This document shows positions 51,181 through 64,000 of a stretch of DNA of 64,000 bases, piece after piece (position 1 is the first letter of the stretch; the number at the start of each line of letters is the position of its first letter). Below the pieces are notes generated by a model. That model was not told the origin of the DNA and did not search any database. It saw nothing but the letters and a program-made list of their open reading frames with translations. The stretch comes from Epiperipatus broadwayi (Eukaryota > Onychophora > Udeonychophora > Euonychophora > Peripatidae), in contig JAQFVV010006542.1 in NCBI GenBank assembly GCA_028023455.1, positions 325,001 to 389,000 of the forward strand, read 5' to 3'. The position numbers were made by a program, and so were the translations under genes.

Positions 51181-51435
51181 TTTAATTTAAACCAACGAAA
51201 AAATTTATTTTTTGTGATAATATTTGACTTTTAAAAATCATTAACTTCTACAGATTGATGGTATTCTTTTAAATATAATTATAACTCTCCATTTTAATTT
51301 ATATTGAACCATATTTCCCAGTGATATCATACTTTGTTTAGAATCAGTTTGAAATAATGTTTATAATATAAATAAAAAGTTTATCTTTTCTGCAAAAAGT
51401 CTTTTTTTTAAATTCTTTTCCAGCTGTCCTACTAA

Positions 51436-51547
51436 ACACAAGAGGTGGTAGTCCAGAAGCCCCCCAGCCGCTGCAAGCAAGCAGTTGCTTGCAGACAGTT
51501 ATTTGCGGGTTCGCCTCTGACCAATGCTTTGACATAAGGAAAAAAAT
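51436..51547 (+). mobile_element. Diverged SINE-like sequence with shared 3' tail
   Basis: Higher-GC island with GGTGGTAGTCCAGAAGC (A-box-like), GCGGGTTCGCCTC (B-box-like), AATGCTTTGACATAAGG and an A-rich end. The tail corresponds to GATGCTATGACACATGAG of the tRNA-Val SINEs at 17.3 and 53.5 kb, so it is probably a related family with a different body. The middle contains a perfect 10-bp-arm hairpin, CTGCAAGCAA-GCAG-TTGCTTGCAG (51471-51494). Confidence 0.65.
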
Positions 51548-51849
51548 AGGATATTCTGCTAAAGACAAGGTTAACATATTGATTGGTTTACGATCTTGCC
51601 ATAATATTTGTAATATTTTACAGTGATTTTTAATGAAATTTTTTTAATGAATTTATATTATATTGATATAGTTTCACTTCCATACAGTGAATTATGCAAA
51701 ATAATATTCAATATAACTAATTTAATTACAACAGTTATAATACACTATGCAGATTTATGTATTTCTTAACTTTTTAAAAATATTAATAGAACAGTGAAAA
51801 TTTGCACTGCACCTCATTATTTATGCCTCTGTTCCTAGTAGAAATCCTG

Positions 51850-53340
51850 CAGAAGTAAAAGTTTCTGAAGATTTTTTTCATCACTAACTTTCATAATGAA
51901 CATGAGATCTTTTTAATATTAATTACAAAACCAACGTTTTATACTGAATCAGAAAGTAACTCTTTAAAATATCTTTTGGATTTGTCTGGCAAGGATAGCA
52001 TATTCATTATAATATTTTTAAACCAGATAAGAAAATGATGCTTTTTCTTTTAATTAACTGAAAACGAAAATTTCACCAATCACTCTATAGATTAATTTGA
52101 ATATCATAAAGCCACCTATAAACAGTTTCAGGTAAACTTTCAAAAAAAGTTAAAGAAGTGGGGCTAGTGCATATCATTGCTTAACATTATTTTTATTTCA
52201 AATGCCTATTTTTTTTACCTGATATAATTTTTATTTTTATTTTATCATTTGAAATCTGTCTAATATGAATAAATTAAAATGTACAATCTACGAATTTTAA
52301 ACAGATCTGTTTTTATTAATTGAGTCAAATGTCTTAGATAAAATAAAAATAATATATAAATCATTCTTTGGCTTGTGACAGACAATATTTGTATTTTTCT
52401 AGCAATAAACCCATGTTTAGACTGCCCTTTGATTTTTTAAATTTCTTTGGTTATCATTTCTCTTTGATTGTTAGCAATTTATTCAATAAAATCATTAAAA
52501 TTATATATTCATGTAGTAGGTAATAATGACATTCCATAATAATTATTACAATCTTATCTGTTTATCCACTTCACTTTCAAAATTGGAATAACAGAAGTAT
52601 CCTTAAAACCAGTAACATAACTTCATAAAAATATATAACCTTTAAAATGTTTCCAATATTTTTGAATGCAATTTATTAGCATCATATTTTAAATTTTTTC
52701 CAGTTATTTCAACGTGATCTGCACCTATTCATTTTCAAAATTGTAAAAGATACTGAATTTATTAAATTGCATCATCATCAGTATTATTCTATACCATGGA
52801 TAGATCCAGAGAATCGTCACATCAACAGTTCATCAATTTTTCTTACTCTGTTCTCTTCATTGCTCAGTTCTTCAATTCCACATAACTCTTTCTATCTCTT
52901 ATATTATCCAACAAAATCAATATTTTTCATCCTTTATTTTTTGTTTTCACTTACGATTTCTTCCAAAACATCTTTCATTGAACTATATTTTCTACTCAAT
53001 AAATAAACCAATCGAGTTTCTCTTTTATTTTTAATTTATTCGTTCAATATTTTTTTTTATGTATTCTTTTCAAAACTACATATCTATATCAAAATCTAAA
53101 TTGAATACTTTATTAAAAGCTTTTTTTCTACATATCATGTAAACATATTATTGATGAATTTAAAAGAATTGTAATAATTTTTATGCTCAAATGTTACTTT
53201 TGATATGTTTAAAAAAGATTTACAATTTCTGTATCTCTTTTCCAGCTTTAATTCACATATTTTAAATCTTTTTGACAACTGTAGAACATTTGATTTTAAA
53301 TGTCTATATTGGTCACAAATTCTACATTCGTTTTATTATT
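51850..53340 (-). pseudogene. LINE reverse transcriptase pseudogene (RTE-like)
   Basis: Reverse-strand translation in shifting frames recovers RT motifs in the expected order: IPILKVKW...DCNNYYGMSLLP near 52540-52620 (like KKGDRSDCNNYRGISLL), a HGFIARK-type stretch near 52420, SKTFDSINK near 52320 (motif A, where the usual KAFD aspartate is kept), and an ALAPLL motif near 52165. Numerous stops and frameshifts. It carries the N-terminal and palm part, while 55.6-56.45 kb carries the C-terminal part of a similar element. Confidence 0.75.
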
Positions 53341-53510
53341 CTGCAGAATAGAAAATGCTATTTTTTTTAATCAATAGAATAGTAGAATAAATGAAAAATC
53401 AGATATGATTTTTTAATAATATCCTCCATAGGAGAATTCTCTAACTTATTAATGCGCTAATTTGGAAAGTTTAAGTTTACATTCTCTGAATTTTAGCATA
53501 AGTAGTGAGT
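53341..53510. other. AT-rich spacer
   Basis: Nothing recognised between the LINE pseudogene and the SINE pair. Confidence 0.5.
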
Positions 53511-53534
53511 GCATCTAAAGATTAAATATTGTGT

Positions 53535-53634
53535 CAAGTGTTGGTAATTGAGAGATCAGCACAGTTGCCTTACAAGCAGTTGTCCCAGGTTAATGGGTTA
53601 ACTTCCCAGCCGATGCTATGACACATGAAAAAAA
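53535..53634 (+). mobile_element. tRNA-Val(TAC)-derived SINE, first of pair
   Basis: TTGGTAATTGAGAGATCAGC (A-box region), anticodon arm GTTGC-CTTACAA-GCAGT (anticodon TAC), B-box-like GGGTTAACTTCC, GATGCTATGACACATGA and an A run. Flanked by AGATTAAATATTGTGT at 53519-53534 and 53635-53650. Confidence 0.9.
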
Positions 53635-53650
53635 AGATTAAATATTGTGT

Positions 53651-53750
53651 GAAGTGTTGGTGGTAAAGAGGTCAGCACAGTTGCCTTACAAGCAGTTGTC
53701 CCAGGTCAGTGGGTTCATTTCCTGGTGGCTGCTATGAGACATGAAAAAAA
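53651..53750 (+). mobile_element. tRNA-Val(TAC)-derived SINE, second of pair
   Basis: Same family, with a better B-box (GGGTTCATTTCC). It differs from its neighbour by roughly a tenth to a seventh of positions, concentrated in the B-box region. The same 16-mer follows at 53751-53766 (one change), so three copies of the flank bracket two SINEs at an exact 116-bp period. Confidence 0.9.
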
Positions 53751-53766
53751 AGATTAAATATTGTTT

Positions 53767-55600
53767 CCTATGAATAGGATTGAAATAAAAAAATTGATAA
53801 TCCAATATTTTTTGAACCTTGAAGAGTATTAATATATATTTACGATCAATCCAATAATCTGCATTTGTAATTGCTCTTGTAATAGGATCTTCATTATAGT
53901 TAGAAGTTGAAATAGAAGTATGTAGCTTATTAACTTATAGTCTATTAGATAATATTATTTTAATCATGAATGCATTCATTTCTTATTATCAATGGTCTAC
54001 AGATTTACAAAAATAATAATTTTTTTTTTTAGATTTTGTACAATTCTACCAATCCTTAAAAAAAATTGTGTTAGCTGTGTATAGGTAATTGAGCTAATCA
54101 TAGATAGTTTTATTCCCCACACTAATCCTTTATTAATCTTTAGAATATAAATATATTATTTTAACAATTTTATAATTTTATCAGGTATTACCTTGACTAA
54201 GTATATATTGTCTAGATTAATTTCACATTACATAAGCATTGTTTAATTATGTTAAACCTTATTTTAAAACTTAATTAATTTACTTTCATGCTTGTGTGGT
54301 AGTTGCTACTAAAATATAAATTTGATTTGGCAAAGTAAACACTTCTTCTCTTACTTCAAGACTATTTAAAATCTCAATGTGTATTGAGACATCTCAAATT
54401 GACTAATTTTAGACCATTGGTTCAGTTTATTTTATTTTCTGAAATAATGTAAATTTTAGATGCATTCTATTTTGATATAAATACTCTTGTCTCTATGGAT
54501 GACTTTGCATTTTTTGCAAAGCCTTTTTTTTTAAATGATTTTATTGCTTCAGATGCAAATTATTCATTGGTTGGTTTTCATATTACTATTTAACTCTGAT
54601 TTTTTAAAACTTTTTGTGCTGAAACAAATTGAAAACATAATTCATGCTACAAATTAAACAGACCATAAAAATAATATATGATAGTCGTTATATTCATAGT
54701 TCATCGATTGATTTATGTACTTATGACGAACCTCATCTTCAATTATCTCCCCTCATCTTTCTTTATATTTTTTGCTTCTATAGTTAGAATGATAAACATG
54801 TTTAAAGTGGTTAATACTTATATATATATATATATATATATATATTAGCCAGGTAGTTTTTTGTATTTAATGCAAAGATAATCCACCATGTTGCAAATTA
54901 GAGTTGTTACATATTACCAATTAATGTACATGTAGAATAGTTTTGGTTTAATGTTTATTAAATATATTTATTTTTCTATTTTTATGCTGAAATACAAATT
55001 TATCATACTGATCTCATATAGAAAGTGCTCTTTGTTAAGAATAATTGCCATTAAAAAGCCTTATTATTGCATGGGAGCGATCTGTCTGTGAATAATAATA
55101 AATAAAACTTTATAAACATAAAATAGTATTCAAATATAAGTCTAATAAATAGTAATATTTTAACTTAAATTAAAAATTTATATCGATCAACTTTTAATTC
55201 AAGACTTACTCTTGCATATAATTATTGGTATTATTTTAAAGTATCTTGGTCGGAAGTTGTCTATGTGTTTGCGTATAGATAGTTGTCTTAGTTTTAATTG
55301 CGTTATTAGGTCTTTGATAACAACAAAATGGTAAAAAAAAAAATAATATAACTTGATTTTAGTGAGTCAATTTATATTTTTATTATTCTTTGAAAAACAT
55401 TTTTTGTTATTAAATATTTAAGTGTGTATATGGACAGAAAACTATAGATTAAGTACTAGATAAATGACAAATAGATAGATAGACCTACAATTAAATAATA
55501 AATAGATAAATAGATAAAGATGAAAATAGCAATTAAGACAAGTAAATAGAAAAATAAATATATATATAAATGCACAAGTAAATATAAATCTGATAGATGG
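53767..55600. other. AT-rich intergenic DNA, nothing recognised
   Basis: Contains (TA)n at about 54819-54845 and, toward 55480-55560, imperfect GATA-like repeats that may be the 3' tail region of the adjoining RTE-like element. Confidence 0.5.
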
Positions 55601-55609
55601 GTTGGTGAA

Positions 55610-56450
55610 GGGTGTGTCATCATCATGACCATTGTTTTTAGCCATTACTGAAGACAACATCACATTGAATTCAGTTTTTCTGATTTTTAGTCTCTCTTTA
55701 CCAGTTCATCCATCTTTCATGCTCTCTTTTTGAAGTCTTTTACAATCTTTTGAAATTCAGGTTAAGATTTCAACTGTGTATTTACTATCATCTATTCTAG
55801 CACTATGATCATCTCAGTCCATTTTAAGCTATTAATTATTTCAATTTCATCAATAATACATGTTTCTTCTCTCACCCAGACATTTCATTTTGATCTCTTC
55901 TTGTTACTCCTAAAATGTGTCTCTCCATACTTCATTGAGTGGTCTGAAGTCTTTTCATTGGTCTTCTGTCAAGTATCAAAATCTTTCATTTATAAATAAG
56001 ATTTGGTAAAACATATTTATTTTAAAAGCCTTTAATTCAAATACATAGGCATATTTGCTGTTAATATTAAATTATATTTACCAAAAGCATTCCATTCAAG
56101 TTTAATTTTATGAGTAATTTCATTCATTATGTTACCATCTGTATTAGTAATCTGACCAAGGTATTTGTAGTTGTTAATTTCTTCTAATTCATCATTATTA
56201 ATCTTTGTTTTCATCTTTTGAGAAAATTCATTCATCATTACTTTAATATTTTTAATATTTACCTTTATTCCTATTTTTGTACTTTCATCTAATAGCTCTT
56301 GCAACGTTTTCTGAAGCTCTGAAGCATTCTTTTCAAAACAATTATATCATCTGCAAAATTTAAAAAACTTAATAATCTTTCATTTATTTTTACTCCCTTA
56401 CTTCTAGCAAAACTGCTATAAAAACTTTTGCAGATATAGATCAGCCAAAA
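55610..56450 (-). pseudogene. RTE-like LINE: RT catalytic motif to C-terminus
   Basis: Reverse-strand translation gives FADDIIVL (catalytic motif C, at about 56335-56358), a frameshift, then LQELLDESTKIGIKVN and, in frame 56304-56032, NNYKYLGQITNTDGNIMNEI and LEWNAFGKYNLIL, typical of RTE-clade RT. Beyond, in broken frames, come MKRLQTTQ-like and RMDDSKYTVEIL-like pieces of the C-terminal region, ending near an NNGHDDD stretch at about 55620. Stops and frameshifts throughout show it is dead. The 5' part is missing; upstream lies the (GATA)n tract. Confidence 0.85.
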
Positions 56451-56588
56451 ATGTTTATAGAGTCAAATGTTTTTGTTAATCTACAAATAAAAAACATAAT
56501 GGTAACTCATATTCATTAGTCTTTTTTTATAATTTCACTCTATACTTGGATGTGTGAATGGCTAAATTGAATGATAGGTGGGTCTTTG

Positions 56589-57249
<661 letters not shown>

Positions 57250-58950
57250 TACTACTTTTATTGCATATAACATGTTAAACTTTTTTTTATTTACATACTG
57301 GTACATTGATATTTTGATTTTATAAGTATTAATAATTTTCAAGTCTGAATTATCAATTTATGTAATGGTACTTTTCTGTAATTATATTAATTTCTGGCAT
57401 AATAATTCTAAATTTTAATATGGCATTTTAATAAATACATTATATATAAAATTAACAGTATTGATCTCACGTCACTTATTTTAATATATTTCAGCATTTA
57501 TATTGCTATCCTTTTTTATATTATTAGTTATTATCTTTTATATTGCACATTGTTTTTATTATTTTTTTAGGTCTTTTATATTGCAGATCCTTTTTATTAC
57601 AATTTTTTTTAATAATCTACATTTATGTATACTTTCTACTGCTTTATTCAAATGACGTTTGCAGTTTTTTTCTTTTAAAAAAAAAAATGTAAATCGACCA
57701 ATAGTAAGACATTTTGAAATAATTAGTTCGATTTATATATATATATAATCGTTGCTCAAAACAATATAGCATACCTTGGATTATATATATTTAATTTTTT
57801 TATATAATTCTGAAATGTCAATTATTTCCTCACATTAACATAATTTTATATGCCGTTGTGAGAGGAATTTTTCTAACTAATTTCTAATCTTTTAAGTTGG
57901 AATTGCTTTTAATTTGCTAGAAATGAGCAATATTTTACAGGTGAAGTCATTACTCAAAGCTATGGTAAAGGCACTCTTTGAAAAATAAATGAGGCATAGT
58001 AAAACTATCACAAAGTTACCGGATTTTAGAAGAGAGATTCGAGTAAATATTGCTCAAAATTAATCCCAAAAGAATGTAGAGTCGACTTTGGTTAGCCTTA
58101 AAACGCAGTCAAGCGTCCGCGTAATAGCTCGTATTGATTGGGAATGCGATGTGCTCACTAAAATATTTCAGAAGAATGAGATATATATATATAAAGAAAA
58201 AAAATATGATGGGAAAATTACTGCATCAATTATCATCTGTAGTTTTATATATATATATAATTACGTTATTAATTATTTTACTATAATGATTCGTTTTATT
58301 TAGTCGATATTCAGCGTTTACTTTTATAAAAACATTTTTTTATAAGGAAAAAAAAAGTTACAAAATATTAATCATATATATTTGACTTTTTCCATTATTT
58401 GTCAAAAACATTAACTAAAATGTTTTTTTATCAATTTGTCACCGATTTCCGTTAACAAATTTGTTTGTCCTTATATTAATATAAAATATAGTGTTTTCAT
58501 TATTTGTTTTTCGTTTTCTTTCAAATGTGTCTAATAAGAATATGTGTTACTAATACTGTATTTCATATTCTTTAAAATAGACTATTTGTTTCTGTTTTTT
58601 TTTTTTTTTAAAAAATAAGTAACGATCTATTATTTTACTGTTTGCAAATAATAAACATGGAATTTTTTCAGGGTATGTATTTTGACTGGTTAGGCGGCTG
58701 TATACAATTTGAGAAATGCCCTATCGTCAATAATATTCTTCTGAAAATCATGATAATTGAATAATGTGCTAGTTTTATATCTTCATATTTTAAAACTTTA
58801 ATAATCATAAAAATGTTACTTTCACAATCAACAATCTTTTTACCTGTAAATTTAATGTAAAGTGAAAATTTACACTCATCTTTTTATTTTATGGAAAAAT
58901 AAGTTTGGCAATTAAAGAAAAAAGAAAAAAAAATGGTGACTATAAAAATG
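57250..58950. other. AT-rich intergenic DNA, nothing recognised
   Basis: Short (TA)n runs near 57737, 58180 and 58245. The frame 58088-58303 has a slightly higher-GC start but matches nothing I know. Confidence 0.5.
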
Positions 58951-58954
58951 GGTT

Positions 58955-59240
58955 ATGGACCCAAATCTATAGAAAGACAGAGAGAGTGCATAAGGAATAA
59001 AACAATTCAAGAAACAATGAATATTGATCACACTATAGTATGAGCATATATAGAGGATGCTTATCAAAACAATTATTAAACTGGATATTAATAGGAAAGA
59101 TAAAAAGAGGGCATCCAAGAAAAGTTGGAGAGAACAGATAAAAACATTAAGGGAAGAAATTTTCAGGAAGATTTGTGGATAAACAGAAAGGCATGATGAT
59201 TAATAATCAGAACATATCATAGGTATGAGTTTACTGTTAA
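58955..59240 (+). pseudogene. LINE C-terminal remnant
   Basis: Purine-rich stretch whose broken translation includes KKRGHPRKSWREQIKTLREE (about 59103-59162), matching the basic GRPRKSW-type region near the C-terminus of many LINE ORF2 proteins, preceded by an IQETMNIDHTI-like piece. Stops are present on both sides; no RT motif nearby. Confidence 0.55.
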
Positions 59241-62200
59241 TACAAAAAAAATATTTTTTTAGATGATCAACTATTTAAGTACTTGGATGAATCTAATGCA
59301 GTAGATCTATTTTAAAATCCAGCTTGTTGTTTATTATGGCGGTAGTTGGAGAGGGTTTGAAATTAATACTCTTTGTAAAGGTTATAATTAGTTTCTTATA
59401 TCATTTTTAAATATCAATGTAATTAATAAATTTTCCCAATCAATTTGTTTATTTTTTTCCAATTAGACATTTAGTCTATACTTTTGCTAACAATTTATTT
59501 ATTTTTCCTTCTTAGTTTAATAACTTTTCAATGACTTCATCATTTATTAAAACTATTTATAGATTTAATTTTATGTTTTAACTCTTAATTTAAAATACTT
59601 TGCATTTCAAAAGATGTTTTATTTTGATAGTATTTTGTTTTCTACTTATTTATTACTATATGATTTTTATAAGGCTTCCCTTAATATGACTTGATTTTTT
59701 AAATAATTTTGACATCTTTTTTTTTTAATTCCTATATACCATTTTAGCTTTTTTTTTGTTTGTTTCTATAACATTTATTTATCATTTCACAATTATATTT
59801 TTTTGAATCCTCATTAAAATTTCTTTGTTATATTCTATTGAATTTAAGATTTTAATTATTCTAAATAAATCAATTTTTAATATTTTAATGGTACTTATTT
59901 TTTATACATCACCCCCTTAATTTCAGGTCTTCAAATAAAGACTCTGATAGTCATGTCTCTTATAGAATCCTAACAGAGAAACATTTAAAAACTGCTAAAT
60001 TTATTTATATATTTTTATCAGTAACATAATCAATTTTAAAAACTTTATACTTAATTATATCTCATAAGCAATAATATTAAATAAATATGACATAAGACTT
60101 TTTCCCATAGGAACAATTAGCACATTTAATAAAATTAATTTGGAATATAGAATTCATTGGTCTCTCATCAGATACACTAATTAATTAATTTCATCTAACA
60201 ACACAGCATTTTATGATCATTTAGTATCAATGTTCATTGGAGTAAGCAAATCATTTAATATCTAACGAATTTTGTTACCAATACCCATAATCAGGATCAA
60301 GTTATTTGGAATAATGGTAATTCTATAATTTTTTCACATTTGTTTAATTCTTTTTATTAATGCAGGTGCAATATTTTAGATTAATTCTATAAGTACAAAG
60401 TTTGTTTTTGTTTGAAATGTATGCATAGAAAACATTTTTTTTTTTAAATTTTAAGCCTGTTATACATTTTTTTCAAACACTTTGAATTTCAGTTTACTTA
60501 GTTAAACTGACTTGTTGCTGTTATTTCCAAATCACAGGAATTGTTGTTTTAAAAAAACATGATTTGTAATTGTAAAAGAATGTATTTGTAATGAGAAATA
60601 ATGTCTTCTTGAACATTTACTTTCCATGTTGGCTATTCAACTTTTTAATAAATATACAAACTTAAATAGATGTAGATATTTCCTCAAATAATGTCTGTAA
60701 AATATGATGAATAGATAAATGAATGTATATATGCTGAGATGCATGCACTCACACATATAATTAATTGAAGTAGTAGTAAATGTTTAATAACCACCTAGTA
60801 CATTTTTTATTTTATTCTATATATGCCACTTGATGAAAAAATTCAGAACAATCTTCACAGGGCACATGTTTTAGGAAAGAATTGTTTTTGAAGTTGATCA
60901 ACAGCATTTTTAATAAAACAAGCCATTTTTGTTAAAATATTACCAATATTATTTATTGGATTAAAAATTGTGAATATACTCGATCACCCAGTTTTCATTA
61001 TTTATTCAAGCTTATTTAGGATAAATCTCTGCTCCCAAAAAACATTAGATGAATCTAAGCAGAGGACAATATGCAACAGTAGTATATAATAAATAAGTTT
61101 GTAAAAAAAATTTAAATAAATGATTAAAATCACTGTTTGGTTAATCATTAATAAATTTTCAGTTAGATTATATTGAAATAATTTTCAAATAATTCGTTTT
61201 AAAGATTTCATTTTTTTAAAAAAAAATATTGCTTGAAATGTAATTATTATAATAATTGAAAAATAAATAAACATTTTTTTTTGTATTTTCATTTTTCAAA
61301 TTAAAAATACAATAGGGATTAAAAAATAGTTCTTCTAATCTCAAATTTTAATGTTTTTACTTTATTTTGAAAATTATGAATAAAGTTGAAATTTTGTGGA
61401 TATAAAATTTAAAGGTAGTTTACAATTCTATTAAGACCAGCCTTTATCCATCCACACCACCCAATCCAAACCATTTAAAACATTAATTTAGCTAACAGGT
61501 GATTAAATATGCAATATCATTTTTGTGTGTGTAAACATGCACACGATAAATGTTTGCTTTATTAAGTACAAAATTCAACAAATGGCACAATGAACTAATT
61601 TTCCTTGTTAAATGCGAAATAAAAAAAACCAGTTAAATAAATCCTTTCTATATATATATATATGTATGTCAATAATGACTTATTGTTAAATGTGTTATAT
61701 GTCATGATGAATAAAGACTTAAACTTAGTAAACATGTTGATGACCTAATGTCAAGCCAATCTCTAGGCAACCAGATATGGAAGATGAAAGTAGAATTCTA
61801 TTATGTAATTTCAGTTCTAACTGCAATCAATATAATATGTGCAACAATAGAGAGCTACAGCAATAGAAACAGAAATGGAAATGCTTGTATACTAAATACT
61901 GGAAACTAAGAGGGGTATAAAAGCAAATCCAGTTCATTTCTATAATCTTTTGTTATATTTCAAATAATACAACTTTTAAAATAAGTCAACTTTTAAAGAT
62001 TGAATGTTTGAATCCAAGAAAAAATCAATGATTTGTTTGAACATTCCAAATTATTCATATCTTTGTAGTTCAAAATTATAAGAAATTACAACCAACATTT
62101 AAACAGAGAAAAAATTTAACAAATTTGTATGGTTTGACAAAAGAACTGAACTGATTTTTAAATTAAAATTTAAAAATAAAATCTGTTCTATTATTCAAAC

Positions 62201-64000
62201 ATAGAGAAAGAGAATATATATATATACATAAAAAGACAGTGAATATTGACTCTGACATTTATGTAAACAGAATATGCTTGTTTGGAGGTCTTGGTAAAGC
62301 TCCATCTATTGATCATTAATACAAGCGATAGCAGGTTTTACGTAAATAAAACTTGTTTTTCTTTTTCATATATATATATGATGAAATAACTTTTTCTTAT
62401 ATAAACTGTTATATGCCAAATAATAAATTAAGAAAAAGTAAATCTATTATGAATTGCTATGCAATGTATTTTGGCTAAATTAATATTGCCATCGAGCTAG
62501 ATTGATACAGACCTACCATAGAAGCATGATGATTTAATCTACTTGCCTATATAATGCCTAAAGAAACATCAAAAGTTCTACAATAAATGTCTAAATGGCT
62601 CCAGAAGAAAATCAACTGCAGAAAATAGAAACAATATCATTAAAAGCACATTGTTGAGGAATCTAGCATGTGATGAATGACTTATCAAGGAAGAATGATT
62701 CGAAGATAGATAGACTGTATCCATAAGAACAATTATTGTTAAACTCATGAACAATAACCAAAATGAACTAATAAATATTTGATTTATTATATGTTGTTTA
62801 TTTTTTATATTTGTTTGTAAAAATTCTACTTTTATATTATTTCCATACTTGGTAGCTTAAACATGTAGATAGACTTCACAATTCATATGGATAATGTTCT
62901 GATAGCTTATGTTTACAATCCATGGGAATTCCTTTATGTGTAGCTTAGAATTCAAATAATTTATGAAAGTCTTTGAACTGAAGTTTTGAAGTGATGAGTA
63001 AAAAAAATTTTTATGATGGATCATTCCATTGTTTATCAATCCAGATGTATGATGATAAGACAATTGGATGATGACTTCTTTTTCATGACAGATAAAACAA
63101 TTCCATATTGTCCTTCAGAATTTATAGCTCTGTGGATGATGACTTCCCTTTCATGACAGTTTCCTTCTGCAATTAGCAATGCATGATTGATTTTGTCAAT
63201 AATATATCAAATCTTTTTAAATGAAATTAATTGGAACAATGTTAATATTTCTTCTGCTATTGCATGTTTTAATTTTAACTTCCAAAATTTATAGTGAGAA
63301 ATCAATTGTGATTTTTTTTTCCTTTTTACAGATTCTAGTGTTTTGTTTTGTTTGAAGATCATTACATTCTGAATTCTTTGCTAAGTTGTTTTAGAAGTAA
63401 ATGTTTTGACTCACTTTCTGGAATTGTAGAAAAATATTCTTTTAGCAGTACTATGAATTTGAACCACTTGACATAAACATTTCAACTTTTCTTTTAAGTT
63501 TTTTATGCAGGAAATGGTGGATTTTTTTACTCAGGTAAAAGATTTTTTTATTTTCTTAACAAAAAAAAAAGTTTTTTTTTTTTTTTTATCTATCTATTCA
63601 GTGAATTTGCGCTAATTTTTTAATTTTATTGTTGATGTCATCTTTGGTTAAGAATTACCATAGGCAGTTTGTTAAAATAAAATCATAAAAAAAGGTAATA
63701 AAATAAATATTGAGTTTTATTTATTTTTATATTATATATATTAATTATTACTTTTTTTGATTAAGTTTATTTATCTGATCTATTGTACATCATGATATCC
63801 CATTGTTTAGTGATGTTTAACTTTTGTTTTAACATTTATTTATATTTGGCTTTAAATATTAGGTTGTGATAATTAATTAGTACAAGTTTATGTGCTCTAA
63901 CATTACTTGATTCTGTCATTTACTAAATAGCATTAATATCATGGGCTTAAATTTGAAATAGGTGTGTATGGTGTGTATTGGTTATTGGTGGGGTGTTGTA
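59241..64000. other. AT-rich intergenic DNA, nothing firmly recognised
   Basis: No coding, RNA or mobile feature I can support. Around 62860-63190 base composition is less extreme, and GGATGATGACTTC(n)TTTCATGACAG occurs twice 69 bp apart (63065 and 63134); the reverse-strand frame 63063-62857 matches no family I know. Poly-A/poly-T runs lie near 63560-63590. Confidence 0.45.

Noticed and set aside
62857-63190. Possible coding remnant on the minus strand with a repeated GGATGATGACTTC...CATGACAG phrase
   Set aside because: No motif that I can tie to a protein family; left as unassigned.

Overview
The window is repeat-dense, very AT-rich eukaryotic (almost certainly metazoan) intergenic DNA. 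By eye it is roughly three quarters A+T. No credible host protein-coding gene, classical tRNA, rRNA, operon or CRISPR is present. What can be recognised is debris of transposable elements: a Ty3/gypsy pol pseudogene, Penelope-like elements (PLEs) with GIY-YIG endonuclease, RTE-like and other LINE reverse-transcriptase remnants, LTR-type repeats with unusually long LTRs, tRNA-Val-derived SINEs, foldback elements, and very long simple repeats. This mix suits an AT-rich invertebrate, but nothing here fixes the phylum.

Layout. 1-2.1 kb: gypsy pol remnant (RT thumb, RNase H, integrase), then a polypurine tract and a probable 3' LTR start. 5.3-6.2 kb: RTE-like fossil (minus). 8.4-10.1 kb: 5'-truncated LINE (plus) with (TAA)n tracts on both sides. 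10.6-12.2 kb: PLE fragment and associated repeats. 12.2-15.2 and 23.5-26.4 kb: two copies of one ~2.94-kb LTR-like repeat (TG...CA ends), both sitting inside (TA)n tracts. 15.2-18.4 kb: three inverted repeats and a SINE with clear target-site duplications. 23 kb: LINE zinc-motif remnant. 26.9-33.6 kb: two head-to-head PLE fragments; the plus-strand one is split at a (TA)n tract by a non-autonomous LTR retrotransposon (two 2.1-kb LTRs around only 0.7 kb, with a PBS). 34.1-35.05 kb: a foldback element with a 7-bp target-site duplication and an unfilled copy of the target nearby.

35.7-48.3 kb: a roughly 12.6-kb imperfect palindrome with arms of about 6.5 and 6.0 kb around an 80-bp spacer. It mirrors a (GA)n tract as (CT)n and ends exactly at a 500-N gap. 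It is either a real giant inverted duplication or an assembly or read artefact, and the sequence alone does not decide. 48.8-49.3 kb: a diverged LTR related to the 28-33 kb element. 50-51.2 kb: two copies of an unclassified repeat, one with short terminal inverted repeats. 51.4-56.5 kb: SINEs and two RTE-like pseudogenes (minus). 56.6-57.25 kb: an uninterrupted (GATA)n tract of about 660 bp. 59 kb: LINE C-terminal remnant. The rest is AT-rich DNA in which I recognise nothing.

No genes here work together. The interest lies in nested insertion history, repeated use of (TA)n tracts as insertion sites, and foldback structures. All homology calls are by motif and by comparing the window with itself; no database was searched.
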